From Siniperca chuatsi (taxonomy: Eukaryota > Chordata > Actinopteri > Centrarchiformes > Sinipercidae): a stretch of DNA of 64,000 nucleotides. The stretch lies in assembly GCF_020085105.1 (NCBI RefSeq), contig NC_058063.1:8397422-8461421 (forward strand). Direction: 5' to 3'. The translations under genes and the position numbers were made by a program. The notes below the pieces were generated by a model. The model was not told the origin of the DNA. It saw only the letters and a program-made list of their open reading frames with translations, and made no database searches. This document shows, in pieces, positions 14,901-26,275 of this stretch; position 1 is the first letter of the stretch; each line of letters starts with the position of its first letter.

Positions 14901-17185
14901 TCAAATATAGGATAGGATATAGGAATAGGAATGTGAGGGATAGGAATAAAGGATAATTAAGTTCTTAGTTTTGTAGTTTTGGCCATCATTTCTATCTACC
15001 AAGTTAATTGCTGTGATATCGGTGACATCGCTAAAAGAAGTCCGATGTGGCAAGAAAAAAATCATATAGGTTTAAAGCTGCACTAATCAATATTTTTGTA
15101 TAAACAATGGCTCAAATGACTACATGTGATGTGAAAGGTGTCGCATGTGGTGACAAACCTACAGACAATTATCACCAGCGTCTGCAGTTCCTCTCAGCTC
15201 TGCGGAGCATTTTAGTGCCTTTCAGCTCACTGTTTTGGTTCACTCTCACTGCTCTCATCAACCTTTCCAGCAGCAGCAGGCAGCTGTTTTTTTTAGCAAA
15301 AAAGTTCTAATAAACCCACTGTACACTACCTGTCCAGCACCAACCGACAGACAGACAAAGTTAACGACCAGCTGGTGAACATAGTGGAGCATTTAGCAGC
15401 TAAAGAGCCAGATATTCCCCTCAGGAGTTGGTGGAGACCAAAATAGAGCTAAAAGGAGGAGAGTGAATATTGCACTTACATTCTCCAGGTGGCCAGAAAC
15501 ACGACTCCAAATGAACGCTAATGTAGCTCTGTGTCTGCTGGATGTGTAAAGCATGTTTGCTATATCGACATCATAATGTGTTAACAATGTTGTGTTTACA
15601 CCATGTTCTGCTGCCCCCAAGCGGCCAGAGAATCCAGTATGACTGCTTTTAACAAACCCGCAGGTTAGCCAAAGTTATCTGAAGGTAAATAACTTGAAAA
15701 ACAAAGGTCGAAGAGGAACATTTTTACTTCTAATTTTTACCCAAACTCTCTGTTGTAAACATCCTTCACAGTTTAGACCGACTCCCTGATTCAACCTACT
15801 AATTTTCCTGTGACATGAGGGGTTATTACCAACATTTCAGATCTCTGCATTTACTTTAGTGAGTACGATGCTATCATAACTGATAGAAATGATGGACAAA
15901 TCTATGAAAATAAGACTCAAGTAGTAATAAACGGAAATTATTCTTTATTATATAGTATAATATTATAATTTTATTGCTAGTAAATTGACCATCAAACTTT
16001 ATAATTAAAGTTAGTCCTGTAAGTAGTACACCAATGTAAACCCACCTCTGCTGGTCTGAGGTTGAATTAGAGTATTTGCTATAACCTTCTTCTTCATTCA
16101 TCAGTGCAGTAAAAAACTCAGTGCAAAGCTAACAACATATTTCTTAATGCACTCGTCAGATTATGAATATGAATTAATGGAGATGGCACAGATGGATGGC
16201 AGCCAGCTACCCTGCTGAGCTAATGGCTGCAGTGTTTATTTATTTTAGTGCCTCATATTTTCTCTGCAGATCATCAGAGGGCTGCTCAAGTACTGGCCAA
16301 AAACCTGCACGCAGAAAGAGGTGAGAGCTGGTAATAAAAAGGCGGTGATGTTTCTCAGGTGCTCTCATTAGTCACTGCTGAAACATTTTCTCATGTGACA
16401 CTCAGATTTCTTAAATATCTGTTGTTCTTGTAGGACTTGTGTATTAATTGTATCTCTGTTTTTGATTCCTCCTCAAGAGGTATTCCTCTTAGCATTTTTT
16501 ATTTACTTCTAGGAGTCATGTGAATGTCTTCTCTGTCCTTTATGTATCAGTTGTAAAAATGTGTGTATTGGTGTGTCTGTGTATTCAGGTGATGTTCCTG
16601 GGGGAGATTGAGGAGATCCTTGATGTGATCGAGCCGTCTCAGTTCATCCGGGTGCAGGAGCCGCTCTTCAAACAGATCGCAGCCTGTATCTCCAGCCCTC
16701 ACTTCCAGGTGAACGCCACACCTCCCTACATTCAAACCATGCTGGAATGTTTGAAAGTATTATCTAAAAATATTCCCAAAATGAAGAAAGAATAGTTACA
16801 AAAATCAGCCCTCAAATCATGTTCAAACAAACAGTTTTGGGAGTAATAAGCCTGATAACAGTAACCTAATTGCTTAATTATAGAAAAAACAATCTACTGA
16901 AGGACACTGTAGAAAAAAGTCAGTTACTTGGAGAACTTCTGTGAGTACAAACATCAGTCTGATAAAAAGAACCCTGTTACAACTTTGATAAATGAAAGTC
17001 AACTCTGCTGTCTGTGTGTTTGTTTCAGGTAGCGGAGCGGGCTCTTTACTTCTGGAACAACGAATACATCCTCAGTCTGATAGAGGAGAACTGTCAAGTC
17101 ATCCTGCCGCTGGTATTCGCCACCCTCTACAGAGTCTCCAAGGAGCACTGGAACCAGTCAGTGGCTCAAACATGAACACACACAC

Positions 17186-17226
<41 letters not shown>

Positions 17227-18443
17227 TTAATACAACTCATAACTCATAGATTTTGATTTTAGATTAACCTCAAGCTCCATTACTGTTTGGATGGCAAATA
17301 AATATTAGACACTCCCAGTTGGTCTTTAGTCCAATCAGAGAGTGAAAAGTGTCATTTTGGGAGCTCCATTCAGGACAAAAGCCACTTAAGTTGACAGCTA
17401 CATCAAAATGCCTGGAAACACTGACACCCCACAGTCAAAGTGTCCAAAGCAGAGCTGAAGTAAAAGTGGAGCTGTACAGTTTGGTCCCACTGCAACCAAT
17501 TTTGGGGGGCAAGAAACACTGATGTAAACATTTTTTACTCGTGTGTCCCCAGTAGGCCATCCATTCTTGTGCCTCATGCCAATACTCAGTGGTGGAAGAA
17601 GTATTCAGATCCTTTATTTAAGTAAAATTAATAATACCACAATGTAAAAAATACTGCATTATAAGTAAAAGTCCAGCATTCAATATTTCATCACATGTTC
17701 AATATCATCATATTTTATTAACTGATTAAGTTTCCTATAAAATCTTTATCTGCAAAGTAACTTGTTACTATAGCTGTTGAATAAATGCAGTGGAGTAATA
17801 AGTACATTATTTTCTTCTGAAATGTAGTAGCATGACATGGAAATACTCAAGTAAAGTACAAGTACAGAGCGAATCTGATGAAGCAACACGGAACGCATAG
17901 TATCCTGGTGTGCGCTGGAATATTTATTTTTTGGTTTTCTGTGGTTTGCTCTGCACCAGCTGGCACCCAGGAGAGAAGCACTACTGTACACGGGGCATCT
18001 TCAGCTTTTTGGATAAAGTACAAGTACCTCAAAATTATACTTAAGTAAATGTCCGCAGTGTTCCACCACTGCAAATACTTTAGAAGAGGACTTACCATTT
18101 ACAAGCCTCCTATCAAGTGACAGTGTATGCTAAAGAATTAGCAGTAGAGCTAATAACCTACCAGGGACACATGAATTATTATTTAGGCAACACATATGGT
18201 TGCCACTGGGTTAATCTCCCAAAAACACTGACTTTTCCTTTAACCTCTATCTCCTGACCCATAATCCCATGGGACTGGTGATGACTGTCCAGATTCATTA
18301 TCTTCTCATTCTGTCCCCCCAGGACCATCGTGTCTCTGATCTACAACGTGTTGAAGACCTTCATGGAGATGAACAGCAAGTTGTTTGATGACCTCACTGC
18401 CTCCTACAAAGTGGAGAAACAGAAGTGAGTATGACTCACTCTC

Positions 18444-18490
<47 letters not shown>

Positions 18491-21304
18491 GTATTTGTGT
18501 CACTGGATACAACAGTGACAACAAGAGGAAGAAATAGAAGGCTCTTAAGTCATGTTTTAGACGGTATTTGTTCCATTATCCATCACATTATATTTCACAT
18601 TGGAAGTATGTATCGCTTAGGTCATCTTTTGATCACGGATCACATCATGATTCCACTTATTCATTACCTTGTTTCAAACTCAAGATAGTGGATACTATTG
18701 GGAAACAAAATTTAAAGGAGTAGTATCGGGAAATACACTTATTTGCTTTCTCCCCGAGAGTGAGAGGAGAAGATCAATATCAATCTCATGTCTGTGAGTT
18801 CAGTACAAAGTTGGAGTCAGGGCGTGGTTAGCTTTAGCATAAAGACAGGCAGGGGAAACAGCTAGCCTGGCTCTATTCTTACCAACACCTGACTTATTTA
18901 CGTGGTCTGTCTTGTCTGATTAAGCCGTGCATGAGCAGAAATGAAAAAAAAAAAGACAGTTTGTTGTTTTAGGGGGAGTTATGTGTTGGAACTGTTTCTT
19001 GATGAACAACAGTTTATCCATCTGCTCAACACTTCTGTGCAGAATCACCGGCTATACTGCAGGTTTCCAGATACAGTTGGTGAGCACAGGTTTTGGTTTT
19101 GGTCTCTCTACAGCAGATGTATGGTGATGCGTATACTCAGACACACGACATACACCAGGGGCAGGAGGATTTACTGTATACCTCCCTAAAAATACCCACA
19201 TATCACTGTCCATCTTGCAGAGTAAGACTGCAGGCAATCATGTTCATCGTTCATTCATGTAATCTGTGGTGTTTACTGCACATGCAAGACTTTTGTTCCC
19301 TGACTTAAGCCTTTCAGGCAGTGCATGCTCCCAGGAACCATTAGTACCCCTGTAAAACTGCACCAAGTCTTCGGAGAAGCGCGGTCTTAAGGACAAACTT
19401 AGGGAACAAATGTCTCTTCCCTTGTTGTTCCATAACCAGCAAGCTTCATGGAGGGATATGAAATGGATAAGTATACAGTATTAAAACACTACAAATATGA
19501 AGCAAACATACCAAAGCACATGATTAAACTTTGTCAACAAGAAACAACTGTCTGACAGTGATGACAATGAGGACAGTTTACAAGCTAGATAGGAGAAGCA
19601 TCTCCAGAAAGAGACAATAAGACAGACATAACGCTGCTATCGTTCGCCAAGAAAAAGTTCCAGCATTTAACTAAAACCACATTTTGTCATCTTTATGTAC
19701 AAGTTAAACAAAAGAGATATAACTTGTTAAATTCTGAGCTTTAGGTTGCAGTAAGCCCCTTTTTTAATTTGGACAGAGCCATGTTGTGTTTTCCCCTGCC
19801 ACCAGTCTTCATGCCAAGCTAGGCTAACCATGTCCTGATTCCGGCTCTATACTTAACACACAGACATGAGACTGACATTTATTGTCTCATCTCAGTTTTG
19901 GAAAGAAAGCAAAAAATGTGCCAAATTGTTGAACTATTCCCTTAAAGGAACAGCTTCAAGGAACTGAAAGGGCTGTGATAAGAACATTTCCATTATTCTA
20001 CCTTTCTTCTTTTATCAGTCTCTTCTCCAACCATTCTCTTTCTGTCTTCTCCTTATCCTCTGTTTCTCACTTACGTTATTTACGCGAACACACTGGGTGC
20101 GATCTAATAGATATGATTTTATCTAACTTCATGTGTTGTTAGAGAGACTATAGTTGGACAGCTTAGTAAGAATTATTGAATGGTTAACTGTGTCAAAGGC
20201 CTTACATAGGTCAAGAAACACTGTTACCCCTTCTTTACCCCTGTATAGCCTTGATGACTTCAAGGAAATAGCAACACGCAGTTTCAGTAGAATGCTTCAC
20301 TGTAAATCTAAATTGCATAGGACTGAGTAGATCATCTTTTTTCAAACTTTCTACCATCTTCAGCAAGTAACTTTTGAAGCAACAGATCTGTAGTTGCTTT
20401 CCTCCTGTCTGTCACTTGTTTTGTATACTGGAGTCCCTGACAAATTTATGAACCTATTTATGATCTAAGTAATAGAAGTTGTTAAATTGTCTTTGTATTT
20501 ATACCAGCATTAATTCCCCAACTTTTGCCTTTTGTCTTTGAATTGTATATGGATAAAATTATTTTATTTACCTTAGACTCATCTATTTGCTTGAATGCAG
20601 TTGTATCATTATTTAAAACCACAGGGAACTGGAATTCTCTTAGATCCAGCAAAGTTTGAGAAGATGTTGTTATTCTTGTTGCACTTTCAATCATTTGTGT
20701 CAAATGAAACCTACTAGGGACATCTTTTCATTTGTTTCTACTTTGTTTTGTCCAACCAATTAAGACTGAAATCGCCCATTAAGAGCACTTCTTTAGCAAC
20801 AAACCTTTTGAAGAACTTCAGATAAATGATCAAAGAAAACATCCTTTGCAGTTGCAGTTGGTGGTCTATACAGTACAATTACAACAAAGGCTATCTCAGG
20901 AGAAAGTGTGATGGTAACTCCAACACACTCCAACATATCTCCAGGGATTTCAGTTTGTTTACACTGAATGCCCCGCCTCCCTTACTATATTCCCCATCTC
21001 GTCTGTAAGCATTGTATGTATAAACCTGGTATGGTTTCTCTTCTTCCCTTCAACCTGCCTCTCCAGGGAGCTGAAGCGAGACAGGGAGCGTGCAGACCTC
21101 TGGCGAGGCCTGGAGGAGCACCAGGAGCGCCGGATGCAGATGCTCACTGAGGCCGCCAGGAACCAGCGCAACCTCCAGGAGCGAGGCGAGAGAGGGGACC
21201 CGCCGACCCCTTCGTCCCCGCAGACGGCTCACTCCGACCAGCCCGAGCCCAAGCCCAGCGGGGCCTCCTCTTCCTCCTCTGGAGCCGGGGAGAGCGCCAC
21301 CTAG
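2109..21304 (+). CDS. ppp2r5b: PP2A regulatory subunit B56 beta (PPP2R5B), 5' part outside window
   Basis: Regulatory B56 subunit that directs the PP2A core enzyme to LxxIxE-bearing substrates. Twelve coding exons keep one frame: 2109-2305, 4044-4145, 5521-5613, 6177-6307, 7475-7534, 10815-10923, 14795-14848, 16270-16320, 16589-16708, 17029-17156, 18323-18424, 21067-21304 (stop TAG). They encode about 461 residues, all of the HEAT-repeat body. Visible landmarks are [54 protein letters not shown] (the peptide-pocket HR..Y and Arg region) and VIEPSQF. The beta isoform is chosen because the C-terminal stretch YKVEKQK...[15 protein letters not shown] resembles the B tail rather than the A, D or E tails. 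The first exon begins in phase 1, so about 65 N-terminal residues must lie upstream. The C-terminus ends in a Pro/Ser/Gly-rich tail longer than the human one. No frame breaks were seen. Confidence 0.95.
2306..4043. other. ppp2r5b intron with homopurine tract
   Basis: Non-coding. About 2440-2720 is strongly purine-rich on the + strand (gga/aag/gag runs). About 2885-3010 is a reverse-oriented fragment of the repeat seen at 60-570. About 3890-4035 is a long C/T-rich tract leading into the acceptor before exon 4044. Confidence 0.5.
4652..4966. mobile_element. MITE-like element with 59-bp perfect terminal inverted repeats
   Basis: The arm at 4652-4710 (starting TATCGTAGAAAAGG) is the exact reverse complement of the arm at 4908-4966 (ending CCTTTTCTACGATA). 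Nearly 200 bp of non-coding sequence lies between them. It carries no transposase, so it is non-autonomous. It lies inside a ppp2r5b intron. The superfamily could not be assigned, and no clear target-site duplication was resolved. Confidence 0.75.
5325..5465 (-). repeat. Interspersed repeat fragment (gagaagatcgatacc family)
   Basis: It contains 'gagaagatcgataccactctcatgtct' followed by 'gcaagaaaatgaataattcccaaaatgtcaaattattccttta'. The same words recur in diverged form at 7849-7990 and in both arms of the element at 18712-19945, so this is one family with at least three copies in this gene. It lies directly upstream of the coding exon at 5521. Confidence 0.6.
7849..7990 (+). repeat. Second fragment of the same interspersed family
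   Basis: The series 'cttgctttctttgtgagataaaaagatcaatatcaacctcatgtctgtgc', then 'gtggctagcttagcttagcattaagactgg', then 'agctagccttgctctgtcc' follows the same order of words as the left arm of the 18712-19945 element. Intronic and non-coding. Confidence 0.55.
8036..9207 (+). repeat. Diverged tandem duplication in a ppp2r5b intron
   Basis: Copy A (about 8036-8526) and copy B (about 8555-9207) share the same order of blocks. The first is gttagctagctNctgttggctag. The second is cactttgatgctgagtNataatccaNgctNaca. The third is ggctaggtaggtNgtgg. The fourth is tgtctttcattattNa...tgcctttaaatN. The last is ttgaaaagagggctggatt. Copy B is longer because of AT-rich insertions near 8800-9040. Open frames here are not supported as genes. 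Confidence 0.6.
9340..9840 (+). repeat. Homopurine-rich tract
   Basis: About 500 bp of mostly A/G sequence (ggagg, gagag and aaagag runs), ending in (agac)n-like repeats near 9785-9805. It gives open frames on both strands by low complexity, not by coding content. Confidence 0.7.
11907..11958 (+). repeat. (GT)n microsatellite, about 26 units
   Basis: Uninterrupted GT run inside a ppp2r5b intron. Confidence 0.95.
13415..13478. repeat. Two adjoining perfect hairpins
   Basis: Hairpin 1 has stem GATCCACAGATT (13415-13426), a 6-base loop, and its exact complement at 13433-13444. Hairpin 2 has stem CTTTGTCAGATATAA (13444-13458), a 5-base loop, and its exact complement at 13464-13478. The stems share base 13444. 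Intronic in ppp2r5b. Confidence 0.85.
15070..15620 (+). repeat. Interspersed repeat, copy 1 of a family seen twice here
   Basis: Matches about 25850-26275 over several blocks: 'aataaacccNctgtacactNcctg', 'catttagcagc', 'ctcaggagttggtggagaccaaa', 'agagctaaaagga' and 'gctctgtgtctgctg'. No coding frame was recognised. It lies in a ppp2r5b intron. Confidence 0.65.
17176..17224 (+). repeat. (CA)n microsatellite
   Basis: CA run with one CG interruption, about 20 bp downstream of the donor of the ppp2r5b exon ending at 17156. Confidence 0.95.
17587..18071. mobile_element. Non-autonomous hAT-type element (MITE)
   Basis: The ends are CAGTGGTGGAA (17587) and TTCCACCACTG (to 18071), a perfect 11-bp inverted repeat of the CAGTGGTGGAA type frequent in teleost hAT relics. 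Flanking octamers CCAATACT and CAAATACT differ at one base, consistent with an 8-bp target-site duplication. The interior has repeated 'aagtaaa/aagtacaagtac' words and no transposase frame. Intronic in ppp2r5b. Confidence 0.8.
18446..18491 (+). repeat. (GT)n microsatellite
   Basis: GT run beginning about 20 bp after the donor of the ppp2r5b exon ending at 18424. Confidence 0.95.
18712..19945. mobile_element. 1.2-kb element with long imperfect inverted arms
   Basis: The left arm ('ttaaaggagtagtatcggg', '...tttgctttctcc', '...tcatgtctgtg', '...agctagcctggctct') is matched in reverse order by the right arm near 19770-19945 ('ggacagagcc', 'acagacatgaga', 'gaaagcaaaaaatgtgcc', 'gaactattcccttaa'). 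The arms are about 70% alike by eye. The fragments at 5325-5465 and 7849-7990 belong to the same family. No transposase was seen. Confidence 0.65.
20065..20950 (-). mobile_element. L2-type LINE fragment (endonuclease to reverse transcriptase)
   Basis: Read on the - strand, it shows degenerate pieces of a CR1/L2-clade ORF2. In order they are [20 protein letters not shown] and [13 protein letters not shown] (end of the AP-endonuclease domain), [18 protein letters not shown], and [17 protein letters not shown]. They are followed by [17 protein letters not shown] (RT motif with catalytic-block D) and [13 protein letters not shown]. Several stops and frame changes show it is dead. Both ends of ORF2 are missing. 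Its left (upstream-coding) edge lies about 115 bp from the last ppp2r5b exon. Confidence 0.8.
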
Positions 21305-21875
21305 GTGCTGCTCCACAGAGATTGGATAACAGGGGGGGTTAGGGGGCAGAGAGAAGACATGAGGTTGATGGTGAAAGTGTTGGGAGAGCTCAGACAGAAA
21401 AGGTACAAAACAAATCCACTGTTTCTCTTTTTATCTTGTATCATCGAGGGAGTGGCTTTTTGTGAAAAAGCGCACAAAACTCAGTGATCCGAGGTAAAGA
21501 CCTTTTTTCTGACAGAATTGTGTGAAACTGGTTCACTTTTTGCTGTACACACATACATTATGTTGCAGATCAGAAGATGAATATTGTCCGAAAGTGCAGA
21601 CTGTCATTTTAATTAACGGCTGGTTTATTAAACTGCAGGTCAGTACCCAAAATTGGTAGCTGGCCTGCTTCAAATCAGCCTCAAAATAAGAGATGAAATT
21701 TCTCTTTTGGTGCAACACTTACCAAGTTTAACATGCGTGTAACTTGTCTTGATATTTAACCAACCGAGTCAGCGTCTGTACTGTGGCCTCGTATTGATCT
21801 TTTGGTCAGAGATGCTTATTTCATGCGTGGATAGCACAATACATTAATAAACAAAAGAAGCAATTTCACACAAAT
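21305..21875 (+). other. ppp2r5b: Probable ppp2r5b 3' UTR
   Basis: The sequence after the TAG at 21302-21304 has no further coding potential. An AATAAA at 21846-21851 is the first good polyadenylation hexamer. The UTR could run further, since no transcript evidence is available. Confidence 0.45.
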
Positions 21876-22047
21876 GTCCCAAAACTATTGCCGCACAGAC
21901 CAGACACACAAGCCCTCACGTACACACAGATGCAGGTACATATTTACTGTAAATATGAGATGAAAGAGCTACAGAGAGAAAGTGTATCCAGGTCAAACTA
22001 ATCTCACACACCAACAATAGACACACACTCACATACATACATACAGA

Positions 22048-22050
<3 letters not shown>

Positions 22051-22132
<82 letters not shown>
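22051..22132 (+). repeat. (AC)41 microsatellite
   Basis: Longest uninterrupted dinucleotide run in the window, about 0.75 kb past the ppp2r5b stop codon. Confidence 0.97.
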
Positions 22133-22137
<5 letters not shown>

Positions 22138-24382
22138 GCTGGTTCTGGCGCTAACTCCTCTCCCATTTTGTCGGGTTCCACCAAAGGACGAGCCTAAAGT
22201 CCCTCAAGGTTAAATAACCACTGATGAAGATGATGATAATGATATAAAGTACAATACTGTTCCTTCTTCTTACTTGTTACTCTACTACTACTACTCTACT
22301 CTAAGTACTACTGATGATGATGATGATGATGATGATGATAATGTTTTTATATATATACATATGTCTCTGGATATTTCTGTAGTGTATTATGGGAGAAACA
22401 CTAGTGTAGCAGATACCATAAAGGGGAAGGCCGGCTTGAATTCTGAATTCACATCACATGTTAACTGTATGAGGCCATAATGTGAGCGCTGAAATTCAGC
22501 GGAATTCCCCTTTAACAGACCTTAAAGAGGGGAGGAATGAACTGGATTGGCAGTGGCTGTTTTTCTTTTCTTTTGAAATTTTGGATGTTTGCGGTGCGGT
22601 GGGTGTATTTTAAAGGGGTATTTCTTAAAATACAAAAACATTCCATGTTTAAAGACCATTACTATGTTATTTTTGGTTTCTTTAAAGGTGCTCTGTGGAG
22701 AAACAAAGTTGTTTACATTCAGTGTTACTCATCAAAACGAATTGTGTGTATCCTTGAGGCTTGACAAATGTGCTGAATGCATTTCCCTCCTCGTAAAACA
22801 TTTGCAAAGCCAATTTTTAAAATATTTTAACTCTTGCATTGTTTACATCCATGTTTACTTGCTAGCAGTCTTCTTCTTCCCTGCCTTTGTTGGCGTATTG
22901 CTGCGTTTCTTTGCACATTACATCAGTGGAATATCATGAAACTGGTGGCATGATGTGAATCATATTGCATGTGCATCTTCATGCGTGATACAAACATAAT
23001 GGGGACCCCTTCATAAAAACATTGCTTTATAACGCTACTAGTGGTGAAAAACTCCACAGGGTACCTTTCATTTTGACGTTGCGTGACACGATGATTTTTT
23101 GGTTTAAAGTTTTACAAATTTACTAATTTGCCTAGGTTACATTTTACAAAGTTGAAGTTAAGAACCCCCCAACTTCGAACCAAAAATGTATCCAAGCAGA
23201 CCAGTAAACCCCACCCAGCACAGAGGTTATTGGTGGATAAATATAGCGCACCACAACTGTTTCAGACGAAAAGAAAAACACAGTGATCCAGTTGGATTTC
23301 TGAACCCGGAGCGTCTGTTCCTTTAGGCTCAGCAGACGTGACGCTGCTAGATGGCGACCATGATGATGATACGTTTTTTCAGTGTGAACCAACAAAAATC
23401 TGTTTATTCTTGTCTGATCATTATGATAGAGTGATGGGATAAAGAGAGGAGAAAAAAAACAGAAAAAAATTATTTTAGCAATATTTTCATTCTTTCAGGA
23501 TAATCTGTGTGTTTTTAGGGGGTTAAACAGGAAGTGGGTGTCGCACCAACGTTTACCTGCCACTCTTGTTTTTACTCCTGTTGCGTCCTTGATATTCACA
23601 TTGTCTTAAAGGTACTTTCTGTGTAAATTTATTTGATGAAAAATGATTTTGCTTTGTAATTATGTTTTTTTTTTCTTGGTTTTTGTATGATCTTGTTCAT
23701 TTTGTGGAAAACTGATACTGATGCTATTTATTTTCTATTTGATCAGGAAATGTAACCTTATTTGAAGATGATGGTCAGGTTGTGTATGTGTGCGTGCGTG
23801 CGTGCGTGCGTGCGTGTGTGTTGGTGTGTATCCAGTGAGTGAATCATGAGCAGGAGATGAGCGTAGACAGAGTGATAGAGAACGAGAGAAAACAGTTCTC
23901 TCTTTGTTTCTTTTTCTCTCTCGCTCCTTCTCTCCTTCCTGAGGGACAGGGTTTGAATCCGAATGTATCGTAAAAACAAATCAATTGATTGTTTTTTTTT
24001 TACGCTTGAGACGCAGAGCTACCTGTCGGCTGCTTCGTAACCAAACATTCAAAAACTCTTCAGACCAGCAGTTTTTCAAAACGCTCACTTCAAATCATGC
24101 CTGAGTCAACAAGGTTTTGAAATCTATTTGACTTTCAGCTCTCAGATTGGCATTTCAAGTTTTATTGAGCTGTTAATGAGTGATTTAGCATTTCAAGCAG
24201 CATGAATCTTACAACGATGCATTTATGCCCCCTGCCCAAATTTCCAGGTTTTTCTGAATGCTTTAAGTTTGGTGGACCTGTTCTGATGCTTTCAGGCTGC
24301 GGTCACACCTAATTTGCCATTGCTTCATTGTTCCTTTCAAGCTAGAAATTGGAACCTGAGTTAAGATTATTACACATGTTCA

Positions 24383-24640
24383 AGTGGTTCCCACCCCTTG
24401 TGACCCCTCAGAACAAATTAATGTCTGCTTGTGACTCCTTGGCCTTTGTGTGGACGTGAGTTGCGAGCAGTTAAACCAAAGAATGTTTTTCCTTCTTAAA
24501 TAGTTTGAATTGTGGGGTTTTCAGAGGCAAAAATACAAAAGAGCAAACAATATCAGAAAAATAAAATACTTTTGTTAAAAGAATAGTAAAAGACCTTAAC
24601 TTGTGACCTTTATGATTTCTCCCCCACGATGGGAACCACT
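24383..24640. mobile_element. hAT-like MITE (AGTGGTTCCC ends)
   Basis: Terminal words AGTGGTTCCC (24383-24392) and GGGAACCACT (24631-24640) are exact inverted repeats, with 'cttgtgacccct' just inside the left end. This is the typical form of Charlie-like hAT relics. A related element is at 32991-33210. Confidence 0.65.
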
Positions 24641-25849
24641 GGCATATGCCTTTCTTCACTAAGTACCACACTGCTGCATATTTTTTCCTTTCAGGAAGAC
24701 TTTTTTTAGTTTTTCTCCTGTTTCTGCACACAACAGGAGCGTAGACGTAAAGTGCACAAATTCGGATTGGGTGTGCTCCATGGCAGCCACAGAAAATGCT
24801 CTGATGGATTAGGTGTAATAGCGGCCTAATACTAGTAAACACCTCAAGACCTGCATCTGCAGACACTATCTTGCTGGCACTCTGGGCAGGCGAGAAAAAC
24901 AAATGCTCCCATTTGATCAGATTTCAAACGTTGTTTTGATTCAGGCAAAAAAAACACTCAAAAAACACAACTGAAAAGAGACAAAACTTGACCTCGCTGT
25001 CGTAAAACTCAGCTTACTTTATGATTTTTGTTTTGGCTTGCTTACTCACAAACCCTCTTGATTGTTATTGTCAGTCGGCAGCTGACTCGGGGAGAACGGA
25101 ACCCCAGCACCCACTTCTCAACTATATTGATCAATAGTCATATTCTTCTTTCTAGAATTCTGTCGTACATTCTAGAACTGCTCCAGAACAGGAAGCGAGA
25201 GAAGAGAGAGTATTCGTAGAGAGCTCTGGTATCGCCTCACAGACAGCCATCAAACGCTGGTTTCATTCACTGTCACATTTCCTCTCTGTGGCCATTTCCA
25301 TGTGGCGAAATTTAAACAAATGCTTTAAATCAGAGGGGCGGTGTGAATGGATTGGATGAAAGAAGCCAGTAAAGATAAAAAAACAGAGGAGAAAGACAGA
25401 GGAAAGAAAAGACATAGAGTTACGATAGAATGGCAATAAGTCAGAGCAACAGTAACAGAACGAGAATATAATGTTACCGAAACCTACAACCGCATTACGT
25501 AGCAATTTCACTGAATTTCTAGATTTGCACTGTCTGCCCAATGGTCTGTGTTTGTTGTGTTGAAGAAAAACCTTAGAGAAGATGATTAAGACGATGCAGA
25601 AGAAGATGTATATTTTGGGGACCAACACAGCGATGGGGGGGTTTGAATGTAGAGAGGCTTACTACTGTACGTAACATTACAGGGGGGTGTAGAATGGAGA
25701 AAAAAAACTATGTGCTAAAAATGAAACTTCACTTTGAGAAAACACTCTGGGAGTCTGTGCTGTTTTGTGTGTCACCTCTTTTGTCTCTTCAGTAATATTC
25801 ATATATTGATATTTAGCAATCAGTGATCTACAGGCACACTTAAAGCGGA

Positions 25850-26275
25850 ACAAGTTTAAATTTTTATATAGACAATGTGTAATATGACTAGAGTCGATAC
25901 GAATTTACTGAGAATTATCACATGACTCTGCATTTCCCCTCAGCCTTTTAGCCTCTTTTAGCTTATTGTTTTGATTTTTTTGGCCCACAAACTCCATTGT
26001 CATCAAAGCCATTTCCTGTCTCAGCTAGGCAGCTGTTTTCAGCGTAAAAGCTCTTATAAACCCGCTGTACACTGCCTGCCTAGCATCAAACAGCAGACGA
26101 AGTTAGCACCTAGCTAAAGGAACATTTAGCAGCCTCAGGAGTTGGTGGAGACCAAAGCAGAGCTAAAAGGAGATTAAATATTGGACTTACATCCGTCAGG
26201 TGGTGAAACACAACTTCAAATGAATGTTAATGTTGCTCTGTGTCTGCTGAATCTGTAAATACTCCATAAGGTGAT
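25850..26275 (+). repeat. Interspersed repeat, copy 2 of the 15070-15620 family
   Basis: Shares ordered blocks with 15070-15620 ('ctcaggagttggtggagacc', 'agctaaaaggag', 'gctctgtgtctgctg' and others). It is shorter and more diverged. Intergenic. Confidence 0.65.

Noticed and set aside
2109-21304. Possibility that the B56 gene is PPP2R5E or PPP2R5A
   Set aside because: Being next to gphb5 would suggest PPP2R5E by human synteny. However, the exon sequences ([47 protein letters not shown] tail) fit PPP2R5B, and gpha2 and majin are also PPP2R5B neighbours.
24471-24902. 143-codon open frame on the - strand between ppp2r5b and gphb5
   Set aside because: It overlaps the hAT-like element at 24383-24640, has no recognisable domain or splice context, and has a composition like surrounding DNA.
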